A stretch of DNA of 64,000 nucleotides, taken from JBFAPK01 sp040676675 (GTDB lineage Bacteria > Actinomycetota > Actinomycetes > Mycobacteriales > Micromonosporaceae). The stretch lies in assembly GCF_040676675.1 (NCBI RefSeq), contig NZ_JBFAPK010000008.1, positions 1 to 64,000 on the forward strand, read 5' to 3'. Both the position numbers and the translations under genes were made by a program. This document shows, piece by piece, positions 49,582-58,530 of the stretch. The notes under the pieces were generated by a model. That model did not search any database. It worked only from the letters and a program-made list of their open reading frames with translations, and was not told the DNA's origin. Position 1 is the stretch's first letter; each line of letters opens with the position of its first letter.

Positions 49582-49629
49582 CCGATCGTCGTGGCGAGGC
49601 GGCGAAGGCGCCCCGGAGCCGACGATCGG
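49582..49629. other. Hairpin in the MMPL gene leader
   Basis: CCGATCGTCG (49582-49591) pairs with CGACGATCGG (49620-49629), with an inner GGCG-CGCC pair in the 28-base loop. It ends 37 bases before the MMPL start and could affect its transcription or translation. The rest of 49405-49666 shows no gene. Confidence 0.4.
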
Positions 49630-49666
49630 CGGGTCCCGTGCAGCCACTCGCCAGCGGAGGACCGTC

Positions 49667-51817
49667 ATGTTGGGTGCCGTCGCCCGCTTCGCCATCCGGC
49701 GACCCGTCGTCGTCATCGTGCTCTGGATCGCCGTCGTGGCCGGCGGCTTCACCGTCGGCGCCGGGGTCTTCGGCCGCCTCGTACCGGAGGTCGGCACCGT
49801 GCCGGGCAGCGAGTCGCAGACCGCGCTGCGCCGGCTCGCCGAGGCGGGCGACGAACCAGTACGCCTCACCGCGCTCGTCCAGGGCGCGCCCGCCGACGAC
49901 CCGGCGGTACGCGGCAGCGTCGCGGCGGCCGTCGCCGACGTGCGCGCCATCGCCGGGGTCGAACGGGTCGCCGAGCCGGTCCCGTCCACCGCCACGGGCG
50001 AGGCGCTGCTGGTGGAGGTGCTGCTGCGCCCCGGCGACGGGGCGGAGGCCAGCGCCGGGTCCGTCGCCGAGCGGCTGCGCCGGATCGACGCGCCGGAGGT
50101 GGTCGTCGCCGGCGGCCCGCTGTCGGACGCCGAGTTCACCGGCCAGGCCCGGCGCGACGTGGTACGCGCCGAGACGTTCAGCCTCCCGGTGGTGCTGATC
50201 CTGCTGCTGCTCGTCTTCGGCGGGCTGGTCGCCGCCGGCCTGCCGCTGCTCGTCGGCGTGGTCGGCATCGGCGCCACCCTCGGCATCCTGTACGGCTTCA
50301 GCCTCGTCTCGGACGTCTCCGTCTACGCCATCCAGGTCACCACGATGCTCTCGGTCGGGCTGGCGGTCGACTACGCGCTGCTGCTGGTGAGCCGGTTCCG
50401 CGAGGAGCGGCTCGGCGCCGGGGACGTACCGGCCGCGGTCGCGGGCGCGGTCAGCAGCGCCGGCCGTACCGTCCTCTTCGCCGGCCTGACCGTGGCCGTC
50501 GCGCTCGCCGGCCTGCTCGTCTTCCCCGACCCGTTCCTGCGCTCGATGGGGCTGGCCGGCGCGGCGGTGGTCGCCGTCAACATGGTCGCGGCGCTGACCC
50601 TGCTGCCGGCACTGCTGGCGCTGGTCGGGCACCGGATCCCGGCCGCCGCCCCGCGCGGCCAGCGGGGGCTGTTCAGCCGGGTGGCCGGCGCCGTCCAGCG
50701 CCGGCCGGTGCTCACCCTGGTCGCCACGGCCGGCGCCCTGACCGCCCTGGCGGTACCGGTGCTGGACCTGCGGCTCGGCGCCGGGGATCCGCGGCTGCTG
50801 CCGCCGGCCACCCAGACCCGGCAGCTCTGGGAGGCGCTGGGTACCCACTTCCCGGAGCGGACCGCGCCCGGCGACATCCTCGTGGTGGCGTCGACCCCGG
50901 CCGGAGATCCCGAGCTGGGCCGGCTGCGCGAGCGGGTGGCCGGCGTGCCGGGCGTGGTCCGGGTGGAGGTCACCCCGGTCGGGCCCGGTACGACGCTGCT
51001 GCGGGCGACCCCGCGCGAGGCGGCCCCGGAGCCCGCCACCGCCGACGCGGTCGCCCGGATCCGCGCCCTGCCCGCGCCGTTCGAGGTGGCCGTGGGTGGC
51101 GACGCCGCCCGGCTCGCCGACTACCGCGGCATGCTCGGCGACCGGGCGCCGTGGGCGGCGCTGGTGGTGGTACTCGCCACGCTGCTGCTGCTCTTCGCGT
51201 TCACCGGTTCGGTGCTGCTGCCGGTGAAGGCGGTGCTGACCAACGTGCTCAGCCTCGGTGCGGCGCTCGGCGCGGTGGTCTGGGTCTTCCAGCAGGGTCA
51301 CCTCGCCGGCCTCTTCGGCACGGTACGGCTCGACTACACCAACCTCACGGTGCCCGTACTGGTCGCCGCGATCGCGTTCGGGCTCTCGGTCGACTACGAG
51401 GTCTTCCTGCTCTCGCGGATCCGGGAGCGCGTCCGTGCCGGCGCCGACCCGCAGCGGGCCGTCGCGGAGGGGTTGCAACGGACCGGTGCGATCGTGACCT
51501 CGGCGGCGCTGCTGCTCGCCGTGGTCTTCGCCGGCTTCCTGATCGGCGGGTTCGCGCCGATCAAGCAGATCGGCCTGGGGCTGGTGCTGGCCGTCGCGCT
51601 GGACGCGACCATCGTGCGGATGCTGCTGGTGCCGGCGACCATGACGCTGCTCGGCCGGTACAACTGGTGGGCGCCGAGCCCGCTGCGCCGGCTGCACGCC
51701 CGGCTCCGCCTGGAGGAGGAGCCGGCCCGGCGGCACACCGCGCGGCCCGGCATCGCCGAGCCGGCCGTGGCGGGGCCCGCCGAGGGGGCGGTGTCGCGGC
51801 GTCCCGCAGGGCGGTGA
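49667..51817 (+). CDS. MMPL family RND transporter
   Basis: A 716-aa inner-membrane transporter of the MmpL type. Twelve hydrophobic segments are arranged as two 6-helix halves, each preceded by a large extracytoplasmic loop (residues about 30-190 and 360-510). The proton-relay motifs are GLAVDYALLLVSRFREE in the first half and GLSVDYEVFLLSRIRE in the second. It should export lipids or small molecules with proton motive force. GGAGG and ATG 49667. It is a single gene, with Ala/Pro/Gly-rich cytoplasmic tail. Confidence 0.93.
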   Translation: MLGAVARFAIRRPVVVIVLWIAVVAGGFTVGAGVFGRLVPEVGTVPGSESQTALRRLAEAGDEPVRLTALVQGAPADDPAVRGSVAAAVADVRAIAGVERVAEPVPSTATGEALLVEVLLRPGDGAEASAGSVAERLRRIDAPEVVVAGGPLSDAEFTGQARRDVVRAETFSLPVVLILLLLVFGGLVAAGLPLLVGVVGIGATLGILYGFSLVSDVSVYAIQVTTMLSVGLAVDYALLLVSRFREERLGAGDVPAAVAGAVSSAGRTVLFAGLTVAVALAGLLVFPDPFLRSMGLAGAAVVAVNMVAALTLLPALLALVGHRIPAAAPRGQRGLFSRVAGAVQRRPVLTLVATAGALTALAVPVLDLRLGAGDPRLLPPATQTRQLWEALGTHFPERTAPGDILVVASTPAGDPELGRLRERVAGVPGVVRVEVTPVGPGTTLLRATPREAAPEPATADAVARIRALPAPFEVAVGGDAARLADYRGMLGDRAPWAALVVVLATLLLLFAFTGSVLLPVKAVLTNVLSLGAALGAVVWVFQQGHLAGLFGTVRLDYTNLTVPVLVAAIAFGLSVDYEVFLLSRIRERVRAGADPQRAVAEGLQRTGAIVTSAALLLAVVFAGFLIGGFAPIKQIGLGLVLAVALDATIVRMLLVPATMTLLGRYNWWAPSPLRRLHARLRLEEEPARRHTARPGIAEPAVAGPAEGAVSRRPAGR

Positions 51818-52029
51818 ACGGCCCGTCGAGCAGGTGGACGACTCGACGCCTGGGTGCTTCCGCACCTCTGCGTCGGCCCGCGCCGCCGGTCCGGACGGCG
51901 GCGATCCGGCCCGAGTCCGGGAGGCGACAACTGTGCTGACTTGATTACTCTCCGTTAATAGCGTGAGTTCTCCCGGAACGCGTGCGCGGGGACCGTCGCC
52001 GCCGCCGACGCCGAGGAGGAGGAAGTGCC

Positions 52030-53268
52030 ATGCCTGCCCGTACCCTGTCGTGTCTCGCCACGGCCATCACCCTGGCCGCCACGCTGGTGGTGGCCGCCGG
52101 ACCGGCGCATGCCGCGCCGCCGGTCGCCTGCGGCGACACCGTCACCGCCGACGTCGTTCTCACCGCGGACCTCACCTGCCCTGGAGACGGGCTCAGCATC
52201 GGCGCGGACGGGGTGACGGTCGACCTGAACGGTCACACCATCTCCGGCTCGGCCACGGGTACCGGGATCCAGGCCGTCGAGGTAGACGACCTGCGCGTGC
52301 GCGACGGCGTGATCCGGGGCTTCACGATCGGGGTCCTGCTGGAGAACGTCGGGGACGCGGAACTACACGGCCTGCGGCTACTCGACAACGGGGGCGGCAC
52401 CGGAGGGGCGCGCGCCCGGGCGGGAGTCTTCGCCGACCGGGTCACCCGACTGCTGATCCAGGGCGGGCGGATCGTCGCGCACCCCGGCACTCCGACGGCG
52501 CCCGCCTTCGCGATCCGGACCGAGGTGGCGAACGACCTGGTGATTCGGGGCGTCGACCTGACCGGGCGAAGTACGCTCGCGATCAACACCGAGGCGCCCC
52601 GGGTGATCGGCAACACCGTCCGGGACGGCGGTCTGAGTCTGTCCGAGTCGAACGGCGCGGTCGTCCGGGGAAACATCTTCCTCCGGGCCGGAATCTGGGT
52701 TTCCGAGTGCGCCGGGGTGAGGATCCTCCAGAACGTCCTGACCGGCGGCCGGGGCATCGACATCGGGATCGCCTCGGACACGGTGGTCCGCGGCAACCTC
52801 GTCCGGAACGCGCAGTACGGGGTCATCACCGACGTCGTGACGTCCGGGCTGCGGGTGGAGGAAAACACCTTCACGGGCAACGGCTACGGAGTGCGCGCCG
52901 ACGTGGGGTCGCTCAGCGAACTCGACGGCCTGTTGGTCCGAGGGAACCGTATGGTCGGCAACGAGCAGGCCGGGATGTTCCTGGAGGCGGAGGCCAGCAC
53001 CGGCGCGCCGGCCCGGATCCTCATCTCCGGTAACCAGTTCGTCCGCAACGGGCACGCGTCCACGGGCACGGACTCCGCCGGGCGCCGGATCGACGACGGG
53101 CTCCACACCAACGTCCCGGCCAGTCCCGATGTCGTGGTGGCCCGAAACCTGACGCTGCACAACGCCGACTTCGGCATCGAGGCGCTGCCCGTCGGCAGCG
53201 TTCGGGACGGCGGCGGCAACGTCTCGACGGGCGACCCGTCCGGCTGCGCCGGAGTGGCCTGCCGTTAG
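52030..53268 (+). CDS. Secreted right-handed beta-helix protein
   Basis: A 412-aa exported protein. Signal peptide at residues 1-28 (cleavage after AHA). The mature chain begins VACGDTVTADVVLTADLTCPGDGLSIGADGVTVDLNGHTI, the standard start of PbH1 right-handed parallel beta-helix proteins, and continues with about 12 coils ending in a cysteine pair near the C-terminus. Such proteins act on or bind polysaccharides, but no lyase or hydrolase active site can be named. ATG 52030 has GGAGGAGG upstream. An AT-rich stretch at 51938-51963 is the likely promoter. Confidence 0.88.
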   Translation: MPARTLSCLATAITLAATLVVAAGPAHAAPPVACGDTVTADVVLTADLTCPGDGLSIGADGVTVDLNGHTISGSATGTGIQAVEVDDLRVRDGVIRGFTIGVLLENVGDAELHGLRLLDNGGGTGGARARAGVFADRVTRLLIQGGRIVAHPGTPTAPAFAIRTEVANDLVIRGVDLTGRSTLAINTEAPRVIGNTVRDGGLSLSESNGAVVRGNIFLRAGIWVSECAGVRILQNVLTGGRGIDIGIASDTVVRGNLVRNAQYGVITDVVTSGLRVEENTFTGNGYGVRADVGSLSELDGLLVRGNRMVGNEQAGMFLEAEASTGAPARILISGNQFVRNGHASTGTDSAGRRIDDGLHTNVPASPDVVVARNLTLHNADFGIEALPVGSVRDGGGNVSTGDPSGCAGVACR

Positions 53269-53282
53269 CAGAGGAGGACCTT

Positions 53283-53312
53283 CCCGGCCGGCGCCGCCGC
53301 GCGCCGGCCGGG
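53283..53312. terminator. Bidirectional terminator between convergent genes
   Basis: CCCGGCCGGCGC (53283-53294) and its perfect complement (53301-53312) form a 12-bp stem with a 6-base loop. It lies 15 bases after the beta-helix stop and 7 before the stop of the convergent ThuA gene, so it should serve both. Confidence 0.8.
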
Positions 53313-53318
53313 GCGGGG

Positions 53319-54629
53319 TCAGGGCTGCACCACCGGGCGGAACGACTGCGCGGCCGTGCCGTTGCAGGTGTACTGCACGAGCTGGACGCTGTCGGCGGTG
53401 GAGGCGGCCGGCACGTCGAGGCACTTGCCGCTCAGCCGGTTGACGAGGTGGTAGTAACCGCCGCCCTCCGCCACCGCCTGCCACTGCTGGTTGTTGCCGC
53501 CGCCGTACGCCCAGAGCTGGATCGGGGCGTTGTCGGCCGTGGAGACGTTCGTGACGTCGATGACCTGGGCGCTGTTGTTGCGGTTGTTGACCCGGGCGTA
53601 GCCGCCGCTGGTCGGCGCGAACTGGAACTGCTGCGCGTTGCTGCTGTTGCAGGCGTACTGCTGGATCGCCGTCCCGTTGGCGGTGCCCGCGGCCCGGCTG
53701 TCGACGCACTTGCCGCTGCCCCGGTTGACCAGCGTGTACCAGCTGGTCGGCGAGATGTCCGAGGGCGGGGGAGTGGTACCGCCGCCGCCACCGCCCAGCC
53801 AGAGCAGGCCGTCGATGACGAACCGGTTTTGCACCTCGCTCGCGAAGGTGGACGAGAGCGGGGTGTTCGTCTCGTAGTTCATCGCGTTGTGGCCGAAGTT
53901 GGCGTACAGCATGCGGTAGTTCTTGTTGGTCCACATGATCGGGTAGTAGCCGGAGTACCAGGTCTGGTTCGGGTCGGTGCCGAGCGGGAAGCTGCTCGGG
54001 TCGACCGAGGCGAGGATGTCGATGTCCGGGTTGGTACGCAGGTCGCGGCTCCAGCTGTACCACTCGCTGACCGACGAGGTGAACGTGGCGGGCAGCCGTA
54101 CGGTCGACGGGTGGGCCCGGTCCTCGACCCGCAGCACCGCCGTGGTGGGTCCCCAGGTGTTGTTCCGGAACGCGCCCGTGCCGAGGAACTGGTTGTGGTA
54201 CCAGTCCCAGCCCGACGGGTTGGTGTTGAACGCGGAGACGTGGAAGCCGAACCACGCGCCGCCGGACTGCATGTACTGCTGGAAGGCGGGCCGCTGCGCC
54301 GCCGGCGGCAGGTCGTCCAGGAACATCACCACCTGGTACTGGGCCAGGTTCCCGGTGTTGAGCTGGCTCCAGTCGTTCGTCGCCGTGTAGGAGAAGTTGT
54401 ACTGGGCGGCGATCTGCGGGAACCACTGGTTGGCTTCCTTGACGAAGCTGATGTGCGCCGCGTCCCAGGTGCCGTTGTAGAAGGCGATCACCTTGAAGGC
54501 GGGTGCCGCGGCGGCCGGGCGGACGTTGCCGTGCCACGGATAGGCGATCGCGGCGAAGAGCAGGGTCAGGCTCAGCGCCACGAGCCGGACGAGCCGTCCC
54601 GCGAGCCGGGGTGGTGCGCCGATGTCCAT
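53319..54629 (-). CDS. Secreted ThuA-domain protein with ricin-type lectin domain
   Basis: A 436-aa exported protein. After a signal peptide (residues 1-42) comes a ThuA-like domain (FKVIAFYNGTWDAAHISFVKEAN, GAWFGFHVSAFN, FVIDGLLWLGG), a glutamine-amidotransferase-like fold of unknown reaction seen with carbohydrate genes. A Gly/Pro linker leads to a ricin-type beta-trefoil (about 305-436) with repeated QxW-type motifs (TWYTLVNRGSGKCVD, QLWAYGGGNNQQWQ). It probably binds a glycan outside the cell. ATG 54629 follows AGAGGA. Promoter at 54698-54726. Confidence 0.9.
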   Translation of the reverse strand: MDIGAPPRLAGRLVRLVALSLTLLFAAIAYPWHGNVRPAAAAPAFKVIAFYNGTWDAAHISFVKEANQWFPQIAAQYNFSYTATNDWSQLNTGNLAQYQVVMFLDDLPPAAQRPAFQQYMQSGGAWFGFHVSAFNTNPSGWDWYHNQFLGTGAFRNNTWGPTTAVLRVEDRAHPSTVRLPATFTSSVSEWYSWSRDLRTNPDIDILASVDPSSFPLGTDPNQTWYSGYYPIMWTNKNYRMLYANFGHNAMNYETNTPLSSTFASEVQNRFVIDGLLWLGGGGGGTTPPPSDISPTSWYTLVNRGSGKCVDSRAAGTANGTAIQQYACNSSNAQQFQFAPTSGGYARVNNRNNSAQVIDVTNVSTADNAPIQLWAYGGGNNQQWQAVAEGGGYYHLVNRLSGKCLDVPAASTADSVQLVQYTCNGTAAQSFRPVVQP

Positions 54630-54697
54630 GCCGGGTTCCTCTCGGTGCGCGGTGGTGCTGGTGGAAGCGCCCGGCCGGGGTCGCATTGATTGATCAC

Positions 54698-54726
54698 ACG
54701 CTATGAGCGCGGCGGGGTGGTGTCAA
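54698..54726 (-). promoter_or_regulatory. Near-consensus promoter of the ThuA-ricin gene
   Basis: On the minus strand TTGACA (54726-54721), 17 bases, TAGCGT (54703-54698), giving a leader of about 60 bases. Upstream AGGAAAGTTATCT resembles half of a palindrome (AGGAAANTTTCCT) that I recall from actinobacterial glycan genes; this is from memory. Confidence 0.75.
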
Positions 54727-54944
54727 CAATTCAGATAACTTTCCTTCCTATTCGCCCCGGGGTCTGCCGAGGCGCCGCGTCGAGGTGCGGCGTCGAGGCG
54801 GCCGAGGTGTCGCGCCGGGCGGGGGGCGTCGAGGCGCCGTGTCGAGCGGTCGATCGAGTTCCCGTCGTGCTCCGGCGACGCTCCGCGGCTGTGACCCAGG
54901 CCGCAGAGTCCGGCCCGCGTGGCGATCTAGATTGGTCCGGCGGC

Positions 54945-54974
54945 TTTGTAGCATGCCTCCAAGTGCTTTTGTAG
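54945..54974 (+). promoter_or_regulatory. Paired TTTGTAG boxes upstream of bioY
   Basis: TTTGTAG occurs at 54945-54951 and 54968-54974, 23 bases apart, in the otherwise GC-rich region before bioY. The second lies 14 bases before the ATG. They may be a repeated operator or overlap the promoter. I see no BioQ- or BirA-type palindrome. The rest of 54727-54944 shows nothing. Confidence 0.35.
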
Positions 54975-54987
54975 GAAAGGGCAGTAC

Positions 54988-55578
54988 ATGACCACGGAGA
55001 GTCTTGTTCCACGCCGGACCGGTGTCCTCGCCGACCTGGTCCCCGGCACCCTCGTGCGCGACGCGCTGCTCGTCGCCGGGGGCGCGGTGCTGACCGGCGC
55101 GGCGGCGCAGGTCGCCGTGAGCATCGAGCCGCTGAGCCCCGTACCGCTCTCCGGGCAGACCTTCGCGGTGCTGCTCGTCGGCGCGGCGCTCGGTACCGGT
55201 CGCGGCCTGCTGTCCATGCTGCTCTACCTGGCGGTCGGCGCGATCGGCGTGCCGTGGTTCGCCGAGGGGTCGAGCGGCACCGGGGCCGCCTCGTTCGGGT
55301 ACGTCATCGGGTTCGTGCTCGCGGCCGGCCTCGTCGGCGAACTCGCCCGCCGAGGCGGCGACCGCACCCCGCTGCGTACCGTCGCCACGATGGTGCTCGG
55401 CAACCTCGCCGTGTACGCGGTCGGCGTGCCGTACCTGGCGTTCGCCCGGGACCTCAGCCTCGGCGCCGCGATCGACGCCGGGGTGGTCCCCTTCCTGGTC
55501 GGTGACGCCATCAAGATCGCGCTGGCGGCCGGGCTGCTCCCGGGCGCCTGGGCGCTGGCCCGCCGCGCGCGGAGCTGA
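54988..55578 (+). CDS. bioY: Biotin transporter BioY
   Basis: A 196-aa membrane protein of six hydrophobic helices. The S-component signature is IEPLSPVPLSGQTFAVLLVGAALGTGRGLLSMLLYLAVGAIGVPWFAEG, followed by ASFGYVIGFVLAAGLVGELARRG and DAIKIALAAG near the end, the conserved BioY pattern with Asp/Lys binding biotin. No BioM/BioN ATPase or permease is adjacent, so it either works alone or with a shared ECF module elsewhere. AAAGGG precedes the ATG. Confidence 0.93.
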   Translation: MTTESLVPRRTGVLADLVPGTLVRDALLVAGGAVLTGAAAQVAVSIEPLSPVPLSGQTFAVLLVGAALGTGRGLLSMLLYLAVGAIGVPWFAEGSSGTGAASFGYVIGFVLAAGLVGELARRGGDRTPLRTVATMVLGNLAVYAVGVPYLAFARDLSLGAAIDAGVVPFLVGDAIKIALAAGLLPGAWALARRARS

Positions 55579-55583
55579 ACCCG

Positions 55584-55621
55584 CGCCGGCACCGGTCGGG
55601 TGCGCCCGACCGGTGCCGGCG
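55584..55621. terminator. 17-bp bidirectional terminator between bioY and DUF6624 gene
   Basis: Arms 55584-55600 and 55605-55621 are perfectly complementary (contains GCCGGCACCGGTCGGG) with a TGCG loop. It starts 6 bases after the bioY stop and ends two before the stop of the convergent gene. Confidence 0.9.
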
Positions 55622-55622
55622 G

Positions 55623-56129
55623 CTAGCGGTCCTTGACGGGGTACAGCTTCCGGACGCGGGCGATGTTCTCGGCCAGCGTGTCGAGGCCCACCGCCGCCCG
55701 GCGCTCGTCCACGCGCTCCGGATCCTCGATCGGGAACGGCTCGTAGCCGTTCCCCAGGTCGCAGTACTGCGTGCCGTACCGCTGCGGCTGGCCCTGGGCG
55801 ATCCGCACGCGATCCTCCAGCAGGGCGACCTCCGACGGCCTGACCTCGCCGGGCCCGGCCTGCTTCATCAGCTCCAGGCAGTACTTCATGAAGTCGAGGT
55901 CGTCCGGGGCGTGCTGGGCCACCAGCCATGCCGCCGACGCACCCGCGCGCCCCACCTTCGACACGGTGGGCCAGCCGATCCCCGCGATGATCTCCTTGAG
56001 CCGGCCGGTGTTGGCGCGGTCCACCTCAACATCCCAGGCGTCCGGGTCGGTCCGGGCGCGCTCGCGCATCCGCTGGTCCGCATCGGCCATGCCGGACAGC
56101 TCGGCCGCGATCCGCTCGTAGTCGTCCAT
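55623..56129 (-). CDS. DUF6624-type protein
   Basis: A 168-aa soluble protein. GMADADQRMRERA, NTGRLKEIIAGIGWPTVSKVGRAGASAAWLVAQHA, LLEDRVRIAQGQPQRYGTQY and PIEDPERVDERRAAVGLDTL form the strongly conserved blocks of the DUF6624 family. I know of no assigned function. ATG 56129 is preferred to the in-frame TTG 56147. It is followed by a terminator and preceded by a GNAT gene on the same strand 52 bases upstream, possibly co-transcribed. Confidence 0.85.
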   Translation of the reverse strand: MDDYERIAAELSGMADADQRMRERARTDPDAWDVEVDRANTGRLKEIIAGIGWPTVSKVGRAGASAAWLVAQHAPDDLDFMKYCLELMKQAGPGEVRPSEVALLEDRVRIAQGQPQRYGTQYCDLGNGYEPFPIEDPERVDERRAAVGLDTLAENIARVRKLYPVKDR

Positions 56130-56181
56130 GTACCCAACGTCATCCAACGAGGAGCCGGGCGCAAGGTACGGTTTCCGCCGG

Positions 56182-56640
56182 TCAGGCCGGCGGGGGCAGC
56201 GCCCGCATCCTGATCCGGATGCCGTCCTTGCCGTGCCGGGCGACCTCGGTGAACCCCAACCGGCGGTAGAGCGCGTACGCGCGCCGGTTCACCGTCAGCA
56301 CGTCGAGGACCAGCGGCTGCCGGCGGGCGGCGGCCTCGGCGAGCAGTTGCCGGATCAGTCGGGTACCGATGCCCCGCCCCTGGCGGTTCGGTTGCAGCTC
56401 GATCCGGCCCAGGTAGATCTCGGCGGGGCGGTACTCGACGGAGAGCGAACCGCAGTCGCGGCCGTCGACGACCACGATCCGGGTACCGGCCGGGTCGAAG
56501 CCCCGCTCGTGGTAGCCCCGCTGCTCGGTCTCGTCCCAGCCCCAGATCGCCTCGACGTAGCAGCCCATCGCGGCCCGGTGCAGCCGGTAGCAGAACTCGC
56601 TGTCGGCCGCGGTGGCCGGGCGTAGTCGGATCTCGGGCAT
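56182..56640 (-). CDS. GNAT family N-acetyltransferase
   Basis: A 152-aa acetyltransferase. EIRLRPATAADSEFCYRLHRAAM at the N-terminus, then IYLGRIELQPNRQGRGIGTRLIRQLL (acetyl-CoA loop QGRGIG), and VLTVNRRAYALYRRLGFTEVARHG are the family motifs. The compact size suggests a small-molecule or antibiotic substrate. ATG 56640 is used. The gene may share a transcript with the DUF6624 gene. Confidence 0.9.
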   Translation of the reverse strand: MPEIRLRPATAADSEFCYRLHRAAMGCYVEAIWGWDETEQRGYHERGFDPAGTRIVVVDGRDCGSLSVEYRPAEIYLGRIELQPNRQGRGIGTRLIRQLLAEAAARRQPLVLDVLTVNRRAYALYRRLGFTEVARHGKDGIRIRMRALPPPA

Positions 56641-56871
56641 CGCGATCAGCCGGTCGGGTCCGGCCTCGGCATGGTGGTTCACGGTCGCCTTCTGACGGTG
56701 GTGACATGGTGGCGCGGCCCGCCGCCGGGGATCCGCCCGTGGCCGGTGCCGGTGCCAGCAGGTGCCGACCGTAGCACCGGCCCCGGACCGCGACCCAATC
56801 GGCAGCAAGGGCCCCGGTACGGCGGCGAACCGGCAGGTCAGCGGCCGCCCGTCGGACCGTCCCCGCCGGGG

Positions 56872-57600
56872 TCAGATCGCCGTGGCCTTCGCCACCTTCC
56901 ACTCGCCGTGCTCCGGTACCAGCTCCAGCACCACCCGGTTCTGGTCCACCTTCTCGCCGGCCGTGTTGACGTTGCGGCGGTACTGGTTGAGGTAGACGAG
57001 CAGCTCCACCCGGTCCGGGCTCGCCTCGATGACGCCGGCGGCGGAGACCTCGGCGAGCACCACCGCCTGCTCGGAGAGGGCGGTCGCCCGCAGCGTGGCG
57101 GTGGTCTGCGCGTACTCGTCGGCGAAGGCACCGGTCACGAACGTCCGCCCGTTCGCCACGCTCGTGTCGAAGCTGCGGTAGTCGTACGAGAAGACGGCCT
57201 TCGCCGCCGGTGTAGCGGCCGCCAGCGCCTGCCGTACGGCGGTGTCGCGGCGCTCGGCCCGGTCCTGGCCGTACCAGGCGGCGCCGGCGACCCCGGCCGC
57301 GAGCAGGGTCGCCACGGCGAGCACCAGGGTCCGCCGGTCGAGCCGTACGCCCGCGCGGCGGCCCGCCTTTCCGGTGCCCGTGCCGGTCTCGGCGCGCTCG
57401 GTCCCGGGCGCCGGCTCGGCCTCGGGCTCGCCCGGCAGGTCGGCCTCGGGCTTGGGCTCGAACTCGGACTCCGTCGCGTCGGCGGGCGAGGTGGTGGTCG
57501 GCTCCGTCGCGGACTCGGTCGCGGTCGCCGGCTCCGTCGCGTCGGGCGCGCCGTCCGCGCGGCGCGGGCGCCGGGTCAGCGCGGTGACGATGGAACGCAC
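56872..57600 (-). CDS. Mce-associated membrane protein (Mas), last gene of mce operon
   Basis: A 242-aa protein with a long acidic, Pro/Thr/Glu-rich cytoplasmic N-terminus (residues 1-88), one membrane helix (about 93-110, LVLAVATLLAAGVAGAAWYG), and an extracytoplasmic domain including FSYDYRSFDTSVANGRTFVTGAFADEYAQT. This pattern matches Mas (Mce-associated) proteins that support Mce importers. GTG 57600 follows AAGGAG. It sits 25 bases after the preceding Mas gene. Confidence 0.85.
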   Translation of the reverse strand: MRSIVTALTRRPRRADGAPDATEPATATESATEPTTTSPADATESEFEPKPEADLPGEPEAEPAPGTERAETGTGTGKAGRRAGVRLDRRTLVLAVATLLAAGVAGAAWYGQDRAERRDTAVRQALAAATPAAKAVFSYDYRSFDTSVANGRTFVTGAFADEYAQTTATLRATALSEQAVVLAEVSAAGVIEASPDRVELLVYLNQYRRNVNTAGEKVDQNRVVLELVPEHGEWKVAKATAI

Positions 57601-57625
57601 GGTGGTACTCCTTCCGGCCGGTCGC

Positions 57626-58507
57626 TCAGCCGACGAACTGGAGACGGGAGACCAGCCACTTGCCGGACTCGTTGGTCATGTCGACCTGGATGCGGTAGTG
57701 CGCGGCCCGCCCGTCCGGCGAGTTGGTGTTCTTCACGGTCGCGTCGATCGCCACCAGCACCACCGCGGTACGCCGGTCGCCGGAGACGAGGCCGGCGCGC
57801 AGCACCGAGCCGCGCGAGTCGACCTTGTTCTCCACCACCGCGGCCCGCACCTGCGCCTGCCCGTTGCCGAACTGCTCCTTGAACTCGCCGGTCGCCCCGC
57901 CGAGGATGCGTTGCAGGTCGCGGTCCACACTCGCCGCGCTGATCGAGACGAAGTTGACCGTGGTCTGCTTCGCCGCCGCGAGCGCCTGCTGGTGCGCCCG
58001 GTCGAGGGCGCGGGCCTGGTACCAGTCGTAGCCGAAGACCCCGGCCGTGGCGAGCGCGGCGCAGAGCACGAGGACCAGGGCGAGCGTCGGCAGCTGGGCC
58101 CGGCTCGGGCGCAGCCGGGCCCAGCCCGTACCGCCGCCGCGGGGCCCGCCCGGCCGCCGCCCGGTGGCCGTCGCCTTCCGCCGACCCCACCGCGGGGCTC
58201 CGACGCGCCTGCCGGTGCCGCCGGAGCCGCCGCCGGACACGTCGGTGCCGGTGCCGGCGCCCCCGGTCTCCCCGCCCGCGTCCGGCCCGGATCCCGCCGG
58301 CGCGGCCGGGGCCGGCTCCTCGACCGGCTCCTCGTCGAGGCGCTCCAGGATCGCGGCCACCGGGTCGTCCGCCGGTACCGGGTCCGCCGGCGGCGGTACG
58401 CGGCGGGTGAGGGTGCGGCGCGCGACGCTCCGGCTCGTGGGCGCGCCGCCGGTACCCGGCGCGGTGCCCTTGATCAGCCGGAGTCTGCGGTCCCCGCTTG
58501 TCGGCAT
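57626..58507 (-). CDS. Mce-associated membrane protein (Mas)
   Basis: A 293-aa homologue of the Mas protein at 56872. It has a disordered Gly/Pro/Arg-rich N-terminus (1-136), a membrane helix (about 140-160, TLALVLVLCAALATAGVFGYDWY), and an extracytoplasmic domain with VNFVSISAASVDRDLQRILGGATGEFKEQFG and a conserved late block NTNSPDGRAAHYRIQVDM. ATG 58507 is close to the mceF stop (23 bases), so it is part of the mce operon. Confidence 0.87.
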   Translation of the reverse strand: MPTSGDRRLRLIKGTAPGTGGAPTSRSVARRTLTRRVPPPADPVPADDPVAAILERLDEEPVEEPAPAAPAGSGPDAGGETGGAGTGTDVSGGGSGGTGRRVGAPRWGRRKATATGRRPGGPRGGGTGWARLRPSRAQLPTLALVLVLCAALATAGVFGYDWYQARALDRAHQQALAAAKQTTVNFVSISAASVDRDLQRILGGATGEFKEQFGNGQAQVRAAVVENKVDSRGSVLRAGLVSGDRRTAVVLVAIDATVKNTNSPDGRAAHYRIQVDMTNESGKWLVSRLQFVG

Positions 58508-58530
58508 TGTGTCGGCTCCTCGATGGACGG

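Noticed and set aside
49447..51939. 830-codon plus-strand frame overlapping the MMPL gene
   Set aside because: Different frame from the transporter. A short EGEPGEGST stretch at its start resembles a kinase tail but is too short to call.
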